Source: Oscillospiraceae bacterium (GTDB taxonomy: Bacteria; Bacillota; Clostridia; Oscillospirales; UBA929). From it: 18,078 bases of DNA. The notes beneath the pieces are model-generated. The model saw only the letters and a program-made list of their open reading frames with translations. It was not told the origin of the DNA and searched no databases. The translations under genes were made by a program, and so were the position numbers. Location: positions 1 through 18,078 of the forward strand of contig JAITDM010000055.1 in NCBI GenBank assembly GCA_031282535.1. The letters are read 5' to 3'. Positions 6,412 to 16,926 of the stretch are shown here, in pieces. Each line of letters opens with the position of its first letter. The stretch's first letter is position 1.

Positions 6412-7488
6412 CGACGCGTGGCGCCCCTGGCAGCGCAGGATCTTCTCCGTGGCTTCGAGGACGGCGTCCATCTCCGCCCGGGTGCCCACGGTGATCCGCA
6501 GGAAGTCCCGGATCCGGGGCACGGCGTAGTGCCGGGTCAGGATGCCGGCCGCCTTGAGCGCCCGGTAGTACACCTCCGCGTCCAGCGCCGGGTGGTGCAC
6601 AAACAGGAAATTCGTGTGGGAATCCGTCGCGTAAAAACCCATCCGCTCCAGCCGTGTCTTCGTGTATTCCCGGTTTTCAATGATCCGCCGCGTACACCAT
6701 TTGAGATATTCGGTGTCGCGGATGGCGGCGATGCCCACGGAGAGAGCCATGGCGCTCATGTTGAACGGATTGAACGCGCATTTGATCTTCATCATGTCCG
6801 AGACGACCTCCGGCGAGGCGATGGCAAACCCGATGCGGGCCCCCGCGAGGTTGCGCGACTTGGAATACGTCTGCACGACGACCAGGTTGGGGTAACGCGC
6901 CACGAGCGGCACGCAGGATGCGTTCCCGTAGTCCACATAGGCCTCGTCCACCACGACGATCCGCTCGGGGCAGGCGGCGGCGATCCGTTCGATCGCTTGG
7001 ACCGGCAGGACCATGCCGGTCGGCGCGTTGGGGTTTGCCAGCACGACGTGCCGGTCCGTCCGGACATAGGGTTCCACGTCGATGCTGAAATCCTCCCGCA
7101 GCGGGATGGCCTGCGCGTCCAGATGGAACGCATTCGCGTACACCTCGTAAAACCCGTAGGTGATGTCTGGGAAACAGATCCGGGAGGTCTCGGAGAAAAA
7201 GCTCATGAAACAAAACCCGAGCACCTCGTCGGAGCCGTTGCCCACGAACACCTGCTCCTCGGGCACATTGTAATATTCACCAATGGCCTGTCGCAGCGCG
7301 TGGCAGTGGGGGTCTGCGTACTTCCCCATCCCCCGGATCAGGGGGTTCGACAGCGCCTTCAGCACCTCGGACGAGGGCGGCATGGACGTCTCGTTGGCGT
7401 TCAGCTTGATGTACTTTCTGTCCTGCGGCTGCTCCCCCGGAATGTAGGGCCGCAAATCGGCATATTTCGTGTGTAAAAACTGGCTCAT
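6409..7488 (-). CDS. hisC: Histidinol-phosphate aminotransferase-like PLP enzyme
   Basis: A 359-residue fold-type I, class II aminotransferase. Motifs are LNANETSMPPSS (29-40), GNGSDE (83-88), NPNAPTG (152-158), DEAYVDY (181-187) and the PLP lysine K210 in YSKSRNLAGARIG, all typical of HisC. HisC converts imidazole acetol phosphate to histidinol phosphate with glutamate; close relatives act on aromatic amino acids. The ATG at 7486-7488 follows an AAAGGCGGAG site; the longer reading frame upstream lacks family residues. No other histidine genes are visible here, and pairing with a guanidino hydrolase and a divergent PucR regulator is unusual for histidine synthesis, so another aminotransferase role is possible. 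A promoter at 7670-7697 and a strong hairpin lie in its leader. Confidence 0.85.
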   Translation of the reverse strand: MSQFLHTKYADLRPYIPGEQPQDRKYIKLNANETSMPPSSEVLKALSNPLIRGMGKYADPHCHALRQAIGEYYNVPEEQVFVGNGSDEVLGFCFMSFFSETSRICFPDITYGFYEVYANAFHLDAQAIPLREDFSIDVEPYVRTDRHVVLANPNAPTGMVLPVQAIERIAAACPERIVVVDEAYVDYGNASCVPLVARYPNLVVVQTYSKSRNLAGARIGFAIASPEVVSDMMKIKCAFNPFNMSAMALSVGIAAIRDTEYLKWCTRRIIENREYTKTRLERMGFYATDSHTNFLFVHHPALDAEVYYRALKAAGILTRHYAVPRIRDFLRITVGTRAEMDAVLEATEKILRCQGRHAS

Positions 7489-7566
7489 CCCGCTCCGCCT
7501 TTCCTGCGCATGAAGTTTTCGGCGCCTCGCCACGCCCGTCGCCCCGTCTTTCACCCCTGCGGGAAA

Positions 7567-7617
7567 GCAAAAAAGACGCTTTATAAAAACGACGATTCGT
7601 TTTTATAAAGCGTCTTT
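7567..7617 (-). terminator. 21-bp perfect hairpin with T-run in the hisC leader (attenuator or terminator)
   Basis: Arms 7572-7592 and 7597-7617 are perfectly complementary over 21 bp with a 4-base loop. Read on the minus strand the stem ends in TTTTTT and has the form of an intrinsic terminator. It lies between the predicted hisC promoter and the hisC start, so it would interrupt hisC transcription unless read-through is controlled. No T-box or other known riboswitch motif is visible in the roughly 50 bases preceding it. Confidence 0.75.
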
Positions 7618-7669
7618 GCTCTCCAACTATAACAGAAACGACTGTGCCCCGCGCCTCTCCACAACATTC

Positions 7670-7697
7670 ATTATAGGGACTTTGCGCCGGATTGCAA
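7670..7697 (-). promoter_or_regulatory. Predicted promoter of hisC and the DDAH-family gene
   Basis: On the minus strand TTGCAA (7692-7697) and a perfect TATAAT (7670-7675) are 16 bases apart. Transcription would start near 7663, leaving a leader of about 175 bases that contains the 21-bp hairpin. Confidence 0.6.
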
Positions 7698-7728
7698 TGG
7701 CGACACGGCCAAACATCTTCGCCCGCAT

Positions 7729-7743
7729 TTGTAATTTTTACAA
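7729..7743. promoter_or_regulatory. Palindromic operator candidate between divergent promoters
   Basis: TTGTAA-TTT-TTACAA is a perfect inverted repeat of six bases per arm. It lies eight bases upstream of the pucR -35 element and about 30 bases upstream of the hisC -35 element. That is a natural place for a regulator controlling both directions, most simply the PucR protein itself. Confidence 0.5.
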
Positions 7744-7751
7744 TATCGGCC

Positions 7752-7780
7752 TTGCGGCGCGCACATTTCTGTGATATGAT
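7752..7780 (+). promoter_or_regulatory. Predicted promoter of the PucR-type regulator gene
   Basis: TTGCGG (7752-7757) and TATGAT (7775-7780) are 17 bases apart. The leader to the GTG start at 7831 is about 45 bases. Confidence 0.6.
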
Positions 7781-7830
7781 GCTCTCGAAAACGCCCGGTC
7801 CGGGGCCGCGGCGCGTGGGGAGGGATCTTT

Positions 7831-9000
7831 GTGGTCAGCCTGCAGGAATTGATCCAGCTCGGCCTGCTGGCCGGTTTTCAGCCGGTCGTGCCCGGCGCGG
7901 ATTTGGGCCGGATTGTCTCCAATGTGGTGATTTTGGAGTACGAGAGCGACCGGGGCACCTACGATGGCTTCGGGGAGGGCGATCTCGTTTTGACTTCGCT
8001 CTTCTTCGCGAAGGACCGTCCGGAGGCGATCCTGCCCGCCTTTGAAAACCTTCTGACGCGCCGGGTCTCCGCCGTCGCCGTCAAATCCGTCTACTACCGG
8101 ACGCTGCCCGCGCCGGTGCTGGCGCGGGCGGAGGCGGCCCGCCTTCCGGTGTTCTTCTTCTCCAAGACCTACATGGAGGACATCATCTTAAACGTCAACG
8201 AGTGCATCAAAAGCCACCAGCGCTCCCGGTTTCTGGAGCAGAAGATCGACGAGCTGCTGCTGCGCCGTCTGACGCCCGACCAGGTGGCCGACGCGGCCCG
8301 CGACATCTGCCCCGGGTGCGGGGACTTCGTGACCGCCTTCTATGTGGAGGTGCTGGACGAGCACGAGGACGCGCAGCTCTTCCGCTTCGTCAACCGGCTG
8401 CTGTACCGCACGGACCGCGCCCAGGGGGACGGCCTTGCGTGCTTCTTTGTCAAATACCGGCAGGGCGTGCTGGTGTTTTACCACACGTCGTCCGACAACC
8501 CGCCGGCGGCGGTCTCCCTCACGCGGGGGCTCCTCGACCTGCTGGGCGGGGACCGGACCCGTTACCGCCTGGGCGGCGCCGGGGATTTCCATCCGCTCTC
8601 GGAGCTGGACGTCTGCCTCCAAAAGAGCCTCTATGCCTGGCGCGTCGCCCGGAAAGACGGCAAGTCCCTCGTCTGCCACCAGGAGCTGGGGCTGTCCGCC
8701 TTCATCCTGCCCCTCTCCGAGAACCGGAGCGCCGTCAGCCACCACCGCGCCCTCACCCGGCGGATCGAGGCCTACGACCGCAAGTTCCACTCCGGCCTCA
8801 TGGAGACGCTGACCAGTTTTGTCCGCCACGACGGCGAGATCGCCGCCGCCGCCGAGACGCTGCACCTGCACCCCAACACCGTGCGCTACCGCCTCCAGCG
8901 CGCCCGGGAGCTCCTCGGCCTGGAGCACGACCGCCACTTCCGCGAAACCGTCAGCCTCCTCATCCGCCTGCGGGAACTCTGCGAAGAAGAGGAGGCGTAG
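7831..9000 (+). CDS. PucR-family transcriptional regulator
   Basis: A 389-residue protein. Residues 5-125 match the N-terminal PucR sensor domain (SLQELIQLGLLAGFQPVVPG, then the GDLVLTSLFF segment). A middle region of about 140-310 resembles the GGDEF-like CdaR module. The C-terminal residues 320-385 form the PucR/CdaR helix-turn-helix (ETLHLHPNTVRYRLQRAREL). Family members respond to nitrogen metabolites, including purine-degradation and amino acid pathways. The GTG start follows GGGGAGGG at a six-base spacing and begins exactly at the domain. It is divergent from hisC and the DDAH-family gene, and a palindrome lies between the promoters, so local control of those genes is likely but not proven. 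Confidence 0.9.
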   Translation: MVSLQELIQLGLLAGFQPVVPGADLGRIVSNVVILEYESDRGTYDGFGEGDLVLTSLFFAKDRPEAILPAFENLLTRRVSAVAVKSVYYRTLPAPVLARAEAARLPVFFFSKTYMEDIILNVNECIKSHQRSRFLEQKIDELLLRRLTPDQVADAARDICPGCGDFVTAFYVEVLDEHEDAQLFRFVNRLLYRTDRAQGDGLACFFVKYRQGVLVFYHTSSDNPPAAVSLTRGLLDLLGGDRTRYRLGGAGDFHPLSELDVCLQKSLYAWRVARKDGKSLVCHQELGLSAFILPLSENRSAVSHHRALTRRIEAYDRKFHSGLMETLTSFVRHDGEIAAAAETLHLHPNTVRYRLQRARELLGLEHDRHFRETVSLLIRLRELCEEEEA

Positions 9001-9021
9001 GCCGCGGCGGTCACGACCCCA

Positions 9022-9047
9022 TCGGGCAGGTTTTAAAACCTGCCCGA
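9022..9047. terminator. 26-base perfect palindrome between convergent pucR and murI
   Basis: TCGGGCAGGTTTT is followed immediately by its exact complement. In RNA this gives an 8-9 bp GC-rich stem with a TTTTAAAA loop. Its place between convergent genes suggests a terminator for either strand, although no T-run follows the stem. A CGGCGGTCACG sequence occurs on both sides (around 9005 and 9069), the second running into the murI stop. Confidence 0.5.
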
Positions 9048-9072
9048 AATGTATTTCTGCAGGTCTCGGCGG

Positions 9073-9921
9073 TCACGTCTCCGGTGGGAGGACGAAGGCG
9101 CCGGCGGCGATGTCCATCTCCACCTTCTCCACGCGCCCGTCCACCGCCTCGGGACAAAACAACGCCGCCCGGCGCGCGAAGCCCTCCACGCTGTCGCTGA
9201 CAAAATAGCGTCTGGGGCCCGGCGCGGCGCGGCCGGCCAGGGCGCCGCCCTCCGACAGCACCTCCGACAGCCGACGGGCCACCTCCCGGCCCGCGTCGAT
9301 CAACACGACGCCGGGGCCCATCGCGTCGGCGATGATGTCGCGCAGCAGCGGGTAGTGCGTGCAGCCCAGGATCAGCGTGTCGATCCCGCCGGCTTGCAGC
9401 GGGGCCAGGTACTCGGCCACCACGAGCTCGGCCACCCGGTCGCCCCGGCGGCCCCGCCCGTTTTCCACCAGCGGCACCAGCAGCGGACAGGACTGCGCCC
9501 GCACCGAGAGCCCGGGCGCGATCCGCCGCAGCGCGCGCTCGTACGCGCCGGACCCGACGGCCGCCTCTGTGCCGATGAGCCCCACGCGGCCACTGCGCGT
9601 GGCCGCCGCCGCCGCGCGGGCCGCCGGCTCCACGACGCCCACCACCGGAAAGTCGTAGTCCCGCTCAAGCAGCGGGAGGCCGGCCGTACTGGCCGTGCCG
9701 CAGGCGACCACCAGCGCCTTGATGTCAAATGTCATCAAGAACGCGATGTCCTGCCGCATGTAAGACAAAATCGTCTCCCGCGACCGCGTGCCGTACGGCA
9801 CGCGCGCGGTGTCTCCAAAATAGACGATCTCCTCCCGGGGCAGCAGGCGCGTCAGCTCCCGCACGGCGGTCAGCCCGCCGAGCCCCGAATCAAATACCCC
9901 GACGGCGCGGTCGTCTGACAC
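9073..9921 (-). CDS. murI: Glutamate racemase
   Basis: A 282-residue cytosolic enzyme that interconverts L- and D-glutamate for peptidoglycan. Motifs are GVFDSGLGGLT (8-18), FGDTARVPYG (35-44), the first catalytic cysteine C74 in VVACGTAST, and the second, C187, in LGCTHYPLL with H189. The residue after C74 is glycine (G75), where many racemases have asparagine in the CNT motif. The start is GTG at 9919-9921 with GAAGGGG seven bases upstream, at the edge of the first copy of a 50-bp repeat. It lies 113 bases behind fprA on the same strand, and that gap is mostly the tandem repeat. Confidence 0.93.
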   Translation of the reverse strand: MSDDRAVGVFDSGLGGLTAVRELTRLLPREEIVYFGDTARVPYGTRSRETILSYMRQDIAFLMTFDIKALVVACGTASTAGLPLLERDYDFPVVGVVEPAARAAAAATRSGRVGLIGTEAAVGSGAYERALRRIAPGLSVRAQSCPLLVPLVENGRGRRGDRVAELVVAEYLAPLQAGGIDTLILGCTHYPLLRDIIADAMGPGVVLIDAGREVARRLSEVLSEGGALAGRAAPGPRRYFVSDSVEGFARRAALFCPEAVDGRVEKVEMDIAAGAFVLPPET

Positions 9922-9933
9922 CGAAACAGCCCC

Positions 9934-10033
9934 TTCGTAGGGGACGCCGCCCTCGGCGTCCCGCGTTTTACATCACACATACATTCGTAGGGGACGCCGC
10001 CCTCGGCGTCCCGCGTTTTACATCACACATACA
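9934..10033. repeat. Perfect tandem duplication of a 50-bp hairpin-bearing unit
   Basis: Bases 9934-9983 are repeated exactly at 9984-10033. Each unit begins TTCGTAGGGGACGCC and contains a hairpin with arms GGGACGCCG and CGGCGTCCC around CCCT, followed by a TTTTACATCACACATACA tail. The array fills almost the whole murI-fprA gap, ends one base before the fprA stop codon, and starts within the murI ribosome binding site. The unit looks like a dispersed intergenic repeat of clostridial genomes, doubled here by recent tandem duplication. Confidence 0.95.
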
Positions 10034-10034
10034 T

Positions 10035-11153
10035 TTACAAGCGCCATTGGGCGCGGCGGGCGGGCTCCAGGGTCCATTGGAGCGCGGTGAGCGTCTCCTC
10101 GATGAGACCGACGCTCTCGCCGCCCCACCCGTACGCGCCGAAGGCCAGTCCCGTGCGCCGCTTCGGCGCGAGCCCCCGGAGGTACGAGAGAAACGCCGCC
10201 ACCGTGGGCATGACCTGCCGGTTCAGCGTGGGGCTCCCCACCGCGATGAACCCGGCCTCCAGCAGCCGGGCCATGGCCGTGGACACGTGCGTCTCCTTCA
10301 GCGAGATGAGCTCCGCCGTGACGCCGCGCCCGGCCAATTCCCGCACGAGCGCCTCCGCCATCGTCTGCGTCGCGCCCCACATCGTGTCGTAGACGACGAC
10401 GCCGCGCGACGGGTCGCTCTCGCCGCGCGACCACATGTCATATTTTCCCAAAATTTTCGGTAAAAACGAGCGGAGCATGACGCCGTGGCTCGGCGCCGCC
10501 AGCCCGATGTCCAGCCCGGCGACCGCCTTCAGCAGGGCCTGGGTCTGCGGCCCGTACGGCAGCACGATGTTCGCGTAGTAGTCGCCCGCCCGCTCCAGCA
10601 GACGTTCCTCGCCCAGTTCGTCGTCGTAACGCTCGTCCGAGGCGATGTGCTGGCCCAGCGCGTCGTTTGAAAACAGGATCTTCTCCTCCGCGAGGTATGT
10701 CGACATGCTGTCCGGCCAGTGGACCATCGGCATGAGGACGAACGAGAAGTGATAGCGCCCGGTGCACAGCGTGTCGCCGGTCTTCACCACCTGCCAGGCG
10801 GGCGCGATCTCCGGGTAATAGGCGGCGAGGCCCTTTCGCCCGTTGGGGGAGGCGACGACCGCCGCGTTCGGGCAGGCCGCGACCAGCGCCGGCAGCGCGC
10901 CCGAGTGGTCCGGCTCCACATGGTTGGAGATCAGGTAGTCGATCCGGGCCGGGTCGACTACCTCCCGGATGTTGTCGAGCAGCGCTCCGGCAAACGGCGC
11001 GCGCACCGTGTCGACCAGCGAGATCTTCTCGTCGAGGATCAGATAGGCGTTGTATGTGGTGCCGTAGGGGACAAGATACCCGTGAAAATTGCGCACGTCC
11101 GGGTGTTTCACGCCCACCCAATAGACATTGTCTCTGATGCGAACCGCTGCCAT
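10035..11153 (-). CDS. fprA: Flavodiiron protein (FprA-type A flavoprotein)
   Basis: A 372-residue protein with a metallo-beta-lactamase-like diiron domain (1-245) and a flavodoxin domain (251-372). Iron ligands are visible as H78, E80, D82, H83 (SNHVEPDHSG), H145, D164 and H223. The FMN-binding loop starts at VVVYDTMWGATQTMA (252-266). Family members reduce oxygen to water, or nitric oxide to nitrous oxide, protecting anaerobes; electrons usually come from rubredoxin. No rubredoxin domain is fused here. The ATG at 11151-11153 has an AGGAGGG site five to six bases upstream; the longer reading frame runs into a repeat and is rejected. It follows secA by 64 bases on the same strand, so read-through from secA is possible. 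Confidence 0.93.
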   Translation of the reverse strand: MAAVRIRDNVYWVGVKHPDVRNFHGYLVPYGTTYNAYLILDEKISLVDTVRAPFAGALLDNIREVVDPARIDYLISNHVEPDHSGALPALVAACPNAAVVASPNGRKGLAAYYPEIAPAWQVVKTGDTLCTGRYHFSFVLMPMVHWPDSMSTYLAEEKILFSNDALGQHIASDERYDDELGEERLLERAGDYYANIVLPYGPQTQALLKAVAGLDIGLAAPSHGVMLRSFLPKILGKYDMWSRGESDPSRGVVVYDTMWGATQTMAEALVRELAGRGVTAELISLKETHVSTAMARLLEAGFIAVGSPTLNRQVMPTVAAFLSYLRGLAPKRRTGLAFGAYGWGGESVGLIEETLTALQWTLEPARRAQWRL

Positions 11154-11167
11154 TGTATCCCTCCTGT

Positions 11168-11217
11168 GTAGTACCTTGTTGCCGCTTCGCGGCAACAAAA
11201 AACGAGAATTTTGGTTG

Positions 11218-11218
<1 letters not shown>
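11168..11218 (+). repeat. Short palindromic repeat element, copy B (between fprA and secA)
   Basis: This 51-base segment is the partner of 2893-2943. Its hairpin has 10-bp perfect arms TTGTTGCCGC/GCGGCAACAA around TTC. Compared with copy A the loop is the reverse complement (TTC against GAA). It abuts the secA stop codon and lies four bases from the fprA ribosome binding site. The orientation of A/T runs does not make a good intrinsic terminator for secA, so I class it as a repeat. Confidence 0.65.
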
Positions 11219-13986
<2,768 letters not shown>

Positions 13987-14065
13987 GGTATGGTGTCCTC
14001 CCCAACATGATGAGCGGCGCGCCGGCCATCGCACGGCGCGGGGTCGATTCCCAGATTCCCGCTTT

Positions 14066-14071
14066 ATTATA
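14066..14071 (-). promoter_or_regulatory. Probable -10 element of the secA promoter
   Basis: A perfect TATAAT on the minus strand lies about 80 bases before the secA start. The -35 region at the expected distance (TGTACC) is weak, so the call rests mainly on the -10 and its place. Confidence 0.4.
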
Positions 14072-14169
14072 CCGCAGACCGGCGCAAAGGTACATAGAAT
14101 TTTTTTGTCACACCCTGGTACTTTCCCGGCGGCGCCAAAAAAAGCGCGACAGACGGCCGCGCGGCTTGG

Positions 14170-14175
14170 TATGCT
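14170..14175 (+). promoter_or_regulatory. Possible extended -10 promoter of the P-type ATPase gene
   Basis: TGGTATGCT is an extended -10 form (TGN before TATGCT). A weak GCGACA -35-like sequence lies 18 bases upstream (14146-14151). The site is about 95 bases from the ATPase start. No better candidate was seen between secA and the ATPase. Confidence 0.35.
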
Positions 14176-14269
14176 GGGGACAGGCACATCGGGGGGCTTT
14201 CAAAACTTCGTGCCCGGCGCTGCGCCCGGCAGAGATGCCTCAAAATGCGACCACGGGGATGGTGTGAGT

Positions 14270-16864
14270 ATGACGCGGACACCTTGGCACACACTGCACG
14301 AGCGGGTGCTGTTCAAACAGACGGAGAGCGGCGCCGGCGGGCTTTCCGCCCGGGAGGCCGCCGACCGCCTGGCGCGCGGCGGCCCCAACGAGCTGGCCCG
14401 GGGCCGGCAAAAAACCTGGCTCATGATCTTCGCCGCGCAGTTTGGCGACTTTATGATCTGGGTGCTCATCGCCGCGGCGGTCGTCTCCGCGCTGCTGGGC
14501 GAATATGTGGACGCCGGCATCATCGCGCTGGTCGTCGTGATGAACGGCGTGCTGGGGACGGTCCAGGAGTCCCGCGCCGAGCAGGCGCTGGCGGCGCTCC
14601 GGAAGCTGGCCGCGCCGGAGGCCCGCGCGCTGCGCGGCGGCCACCCGGTGAAGGTGCCGGTGCGCGAACTGGTCGTGGGAGACGTGCTGCTGCTGGAGGC
14701 CGGCGACAGCGTACCGGCCGACGTGCGTCTGCTGGAGAGCGCGTCGCTGCGCGTGGAGGAGTCGGCGCTCACCGGGGAGTCCGTGCCGGTGGAAAAGGTG
14801 AGCGGCGCCCTGGACGACCCCGCCTGCCCGCTGGGCGACCGCATCAACATGGCGTTCATGGGCACGTCTGTCTCCTACGGGCGCGGCACGGGCCTCGTCG
14901 TCGCCACCGGCATGGACACGGAGGTGGGCGCCATCGCCGGCCAGCTCGCCGCGGCCGAAAAGGAACTCACGCCCCTGCAAAAGAAGCTGGGGCAGATCTC
15001 CAACACGCTGTCGGTCGGCGTGCTGGGCGTGGCGGTGTGCATCTTCGTGCTGGGTCTCCTCGGGGGGGCCGGCGGCGTCTTTGAGATGTTCCTCACGGCC
15101 GTGAGCCTGGCGGTGGCCGCCATCCCGGAGGGGCTGGTGGCCGTCGTGACGATCGTACTCGCCATGGGCATGTCGCGCATGGCGTCCCGCGGGGCCATCA
15201 TCCGCCGCCTGCCCGCCGTGGAAACGCTCGGCAGCACGCAGATCATCTGCTCCGACAAGACCGGCACGCTGACGCAAAACCGCATGACGGTGCAGGAGGC
15301 GCGGGGCCCCGACGAGGCGCTGCTGCACGACGCCATGGCCCACTGCAACGACGCCGCGCTGGACGCCGGCGGGCGCACACTGGGGGACCCGACCGAGACG
15401 GCGCTCCTCGACCACCTGCTCGCGCGCGGGCTGCGGACGCCGGAGGCGCTGCGCGCCCGGACGCGGTTGGGGGAGGTCCCCTTCGACGCGGGGCGCAAGC
15501 TCTCCAGCGTGGCCGTCCGCGCGCCGGACGGGGGCGTCCGCCTTTTTGTCAAGGGCGCGCCCGACGTGCTGACGGCGCGCTGCGTCTCAGAGCACCGTTT
15601 GCAGGGGTCGGCGGCGCGCTTCGACGCCGCCCGGCGGCTTGCGGTCGAGCGCGCCGCCGAGGAGATGGGCGCCCGGGCGCTGCGCGTGCTGGCCTTTGCC
15701 TACCGGGACTGCGGCGCGTCCGCGCTGGCGGACCTCGCATCTTTTGAATCGGAGCTCACGTTCTGCGGGCTGGTGGGGATGATCGACCCGGCCCGGCCCG
15801 AGGCGCGCGACGCGATTGCCGTCTGCCGCCGGGCGGGGATCCTCCCCGTCATGATCACGGGGGACCACAGGGTCACGGCGGTGGCCATCGCCCGGGATCT
15901 CGGCATCCTGCCGCCTGACGGCACGGGGCGGCGCGCCGTCACGGGCGCGGATCTCGACGCCCTGGACGACGACGCCTTCGACCGCGCGATTGAGGAGATC
16001 GGCGTCTACGCGCGGGTGGCGCCCGAGCACAAGTCGCGCATCGTGGCGGCCTGGCAGCGGCGCGGCAAGGTGGTCGCGATGACCGGCGACGGCGTAAACG
16101 ACGCCCCGGCGCTGCGCGGCGCGGACATTGGCGTCGGCATGGGCGTCGCCGGCACCGACGTGGCCAAGGGCGCGTCCGACATGGTGCTCACAGACGACAA
16201 CTTCGCCACCATTGTGACGGCGGTGGGCGAGGGCCGGCGGATCTTCGACAACATCCACAAGACCGTGCGGTTTCTGCTCTCCTCCAACGCCGGCGAGGTG
16301 CTGGCGGTGCTGACGGCCACGCTGGCGCGCTGGGCGCTGCTGCGGCCGGTCCACATCCTGTGGATCAACCTCGTCACCGACACCTTCCCGGCGCTGGCGC
16401 TGGGCGTCGAGCCGGCCGAGCCGGACGTCATGGACCGCCCGCCGCGCGACGGCAAAGAGCCGTTCTTCACCGGCCGCGTCTGGCTGCGCATGGTCCTCGT
16501 CGGTCTCGTCGAGGCGGCGCTCGCCTGCTCGGCCTACCTGCTCGGCCGCAAGGGCGAACTCGGCACGACCATGGCGTTTCTCACGCTGTCGCTCTCGCAG
16601 CTCTTCGCGGCGGTGGGTTTCCAATCGGAGCGTTTCAGCCTGTTTCAGATCAAGCCGCGGCGGCACCCGATGCTGTGGATCTCTTTTTTGGGTTCGGCGG
16701 CGCTGCAGGTCGTCGTGGTGCTCCTGCCGCCGCTGCGCACGCTGTTCGCCCTCGCGCCTCTCTCCCCCGCCAACTGGCTGGCCGTGGCGGCGCTCTGCTT
16801 CGTGATGCTGGGCTTCATCGAGCTGCAGAAATGGATCTCCCGCCTGCGGCGGGAAAGCAACTGA
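14270..16864 (+). CDS. P2A-type cation-transporting ATPase, probably calcium
   Basis: An 864-residue membrane pump with the full P-type layout. It has an N-terminal cation-ATPase domain (5-75) and membrane helices near 50-95, 245-300 and 665-855. TGES is at 168-171, the phosphorylated aspartate is D329 in DKTGTLT, TGD at 530-532, and the hinge GDGVNDAP at 606-613. IPEGL in helix 4 (E287), N673/E676 in helix 5 and N700/D704 in helix 6 match the second calcium site of SERCA-like bacterial pumps. It probably exports Ca2+ at the cost of ATP; other cations are possible. The ATG at 14270 has only a weak GGGGATGG site; a GTG six bases earlier is an alternative. The long upstream reading frame overlaps secA on the other strand and is not real. 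The stop codon lies inside a hairpin. Confidence 0.93.
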   Translation: MTRTPWHTLHERVLFKQTESGAGGLSAREAADRLARGGPNELARGRQKTWLMIFAAQFGDFMIWVLIAAAVVSALLGEYVDAGIIALVVVMNGVLGTVQESRAEQALAALRKLAAPEARALRGGHPVKVPVRELVVGDVLLLEAGDSVPADVRLLESASLRVEESALTGESVPVEKVSGALDDPACPLGDRINMAFMGTSVSYGRGTGLVVATGMDTEVGAIAGQLAAAEKELTPLQKKLGQISNTLSVGVLGVAVCIFVLGLLGGAGGVFEMFLTAVSLAVAAIPEGLVAVVTIVLAMGMSRMASRGAIIRRLPAVETLGSTQIICSDKTGTLTQNRMTVQEARGPDEALLHDAMAHCNDAALDAGGRTLGDPTETALLDHLLARGLRTPEALRARTRLGEVPFDAGRKLSSVAVRAPDGGVRLFVKGAPDVLTARCVSEHRLQGSAARFDAARRLAVERAAEEMGARALRVLAFAYRDCGASALADLASFESELTFCGLVGMIDPARPEARDAIAVCRRAGILPVMITGDHRVTAVAIARDLGILPPDGTGRRAVTGADLDALDDDAFDRAIEEIGVYARVAPEHKSRIVAAWQRRGKVVAMTGDGVNDAPALRGADIGVGMGVAGTDVAKGASDMVLTDDNFATIVTAVGEGRRIFDNIHKTVRFLLSSNAGEVLAVLTATLARWALLRPVHILWINLVTDTFPALALGVEPAEPDVMDRPPRDGKEPFFTGRVWLRMVLVGLVEAALACSAYLLGRKGELGTTMAFLTLSLSQLFAAVGFQSERFSLFQIKPRRHPMLWISFLGSAALQVVVVLLPPLRTLFALAPLSPANWLAVAALCFVMLGFIELQKWISRLRRESN

Positions 16865-16892
16865 TAAATGGAAATATTTTACATTTATCAGT
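16860..16892 (+). terminator. Inverted repeat overlapping the ATPase stop codon
   Basis: ACTGATAAATG (16860-16870) and its exact complement (16882-16892) flank an 11-base AT-rich loop. The TGA stop is in the first arm. There is no T-run directly after the arm, though TTTTTTG follows about 14 bases later. It may slow ribosomes, protect mRNA ends or terminate weakly. Confidence 0.5.
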
Positions 16893-16926
16893 GATATCTT
16901 CGATTTTTTGATTTTTGGAGAAAAAC

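Noticed and set aside
7572..7617. Inverted repeats of an insertion sequence
   Set aside because: The arms are separated by only four bases and no transposase is present in the window; a terminator-like hairpin explains it better.
8188..8937. Minus-strand frame opposite the PucR gene
   Set aside because: Shadow frame in high-GC sequence, with no family motif and no ribosome binding site; the plus-strand PucR domains are clear.
9934..10033. CRISPR array
   Set aside because: Only two directly adjoining identical units with no spacer between them; no cas genes are present.
13987..14187. N-terminal extension of SecA by 67 residues
   Set aside because: SecA starts at the LAKLFG helix, and a Shine-Dalgarno site lies right before the ATG at 13986; the extension covers the promoter region.
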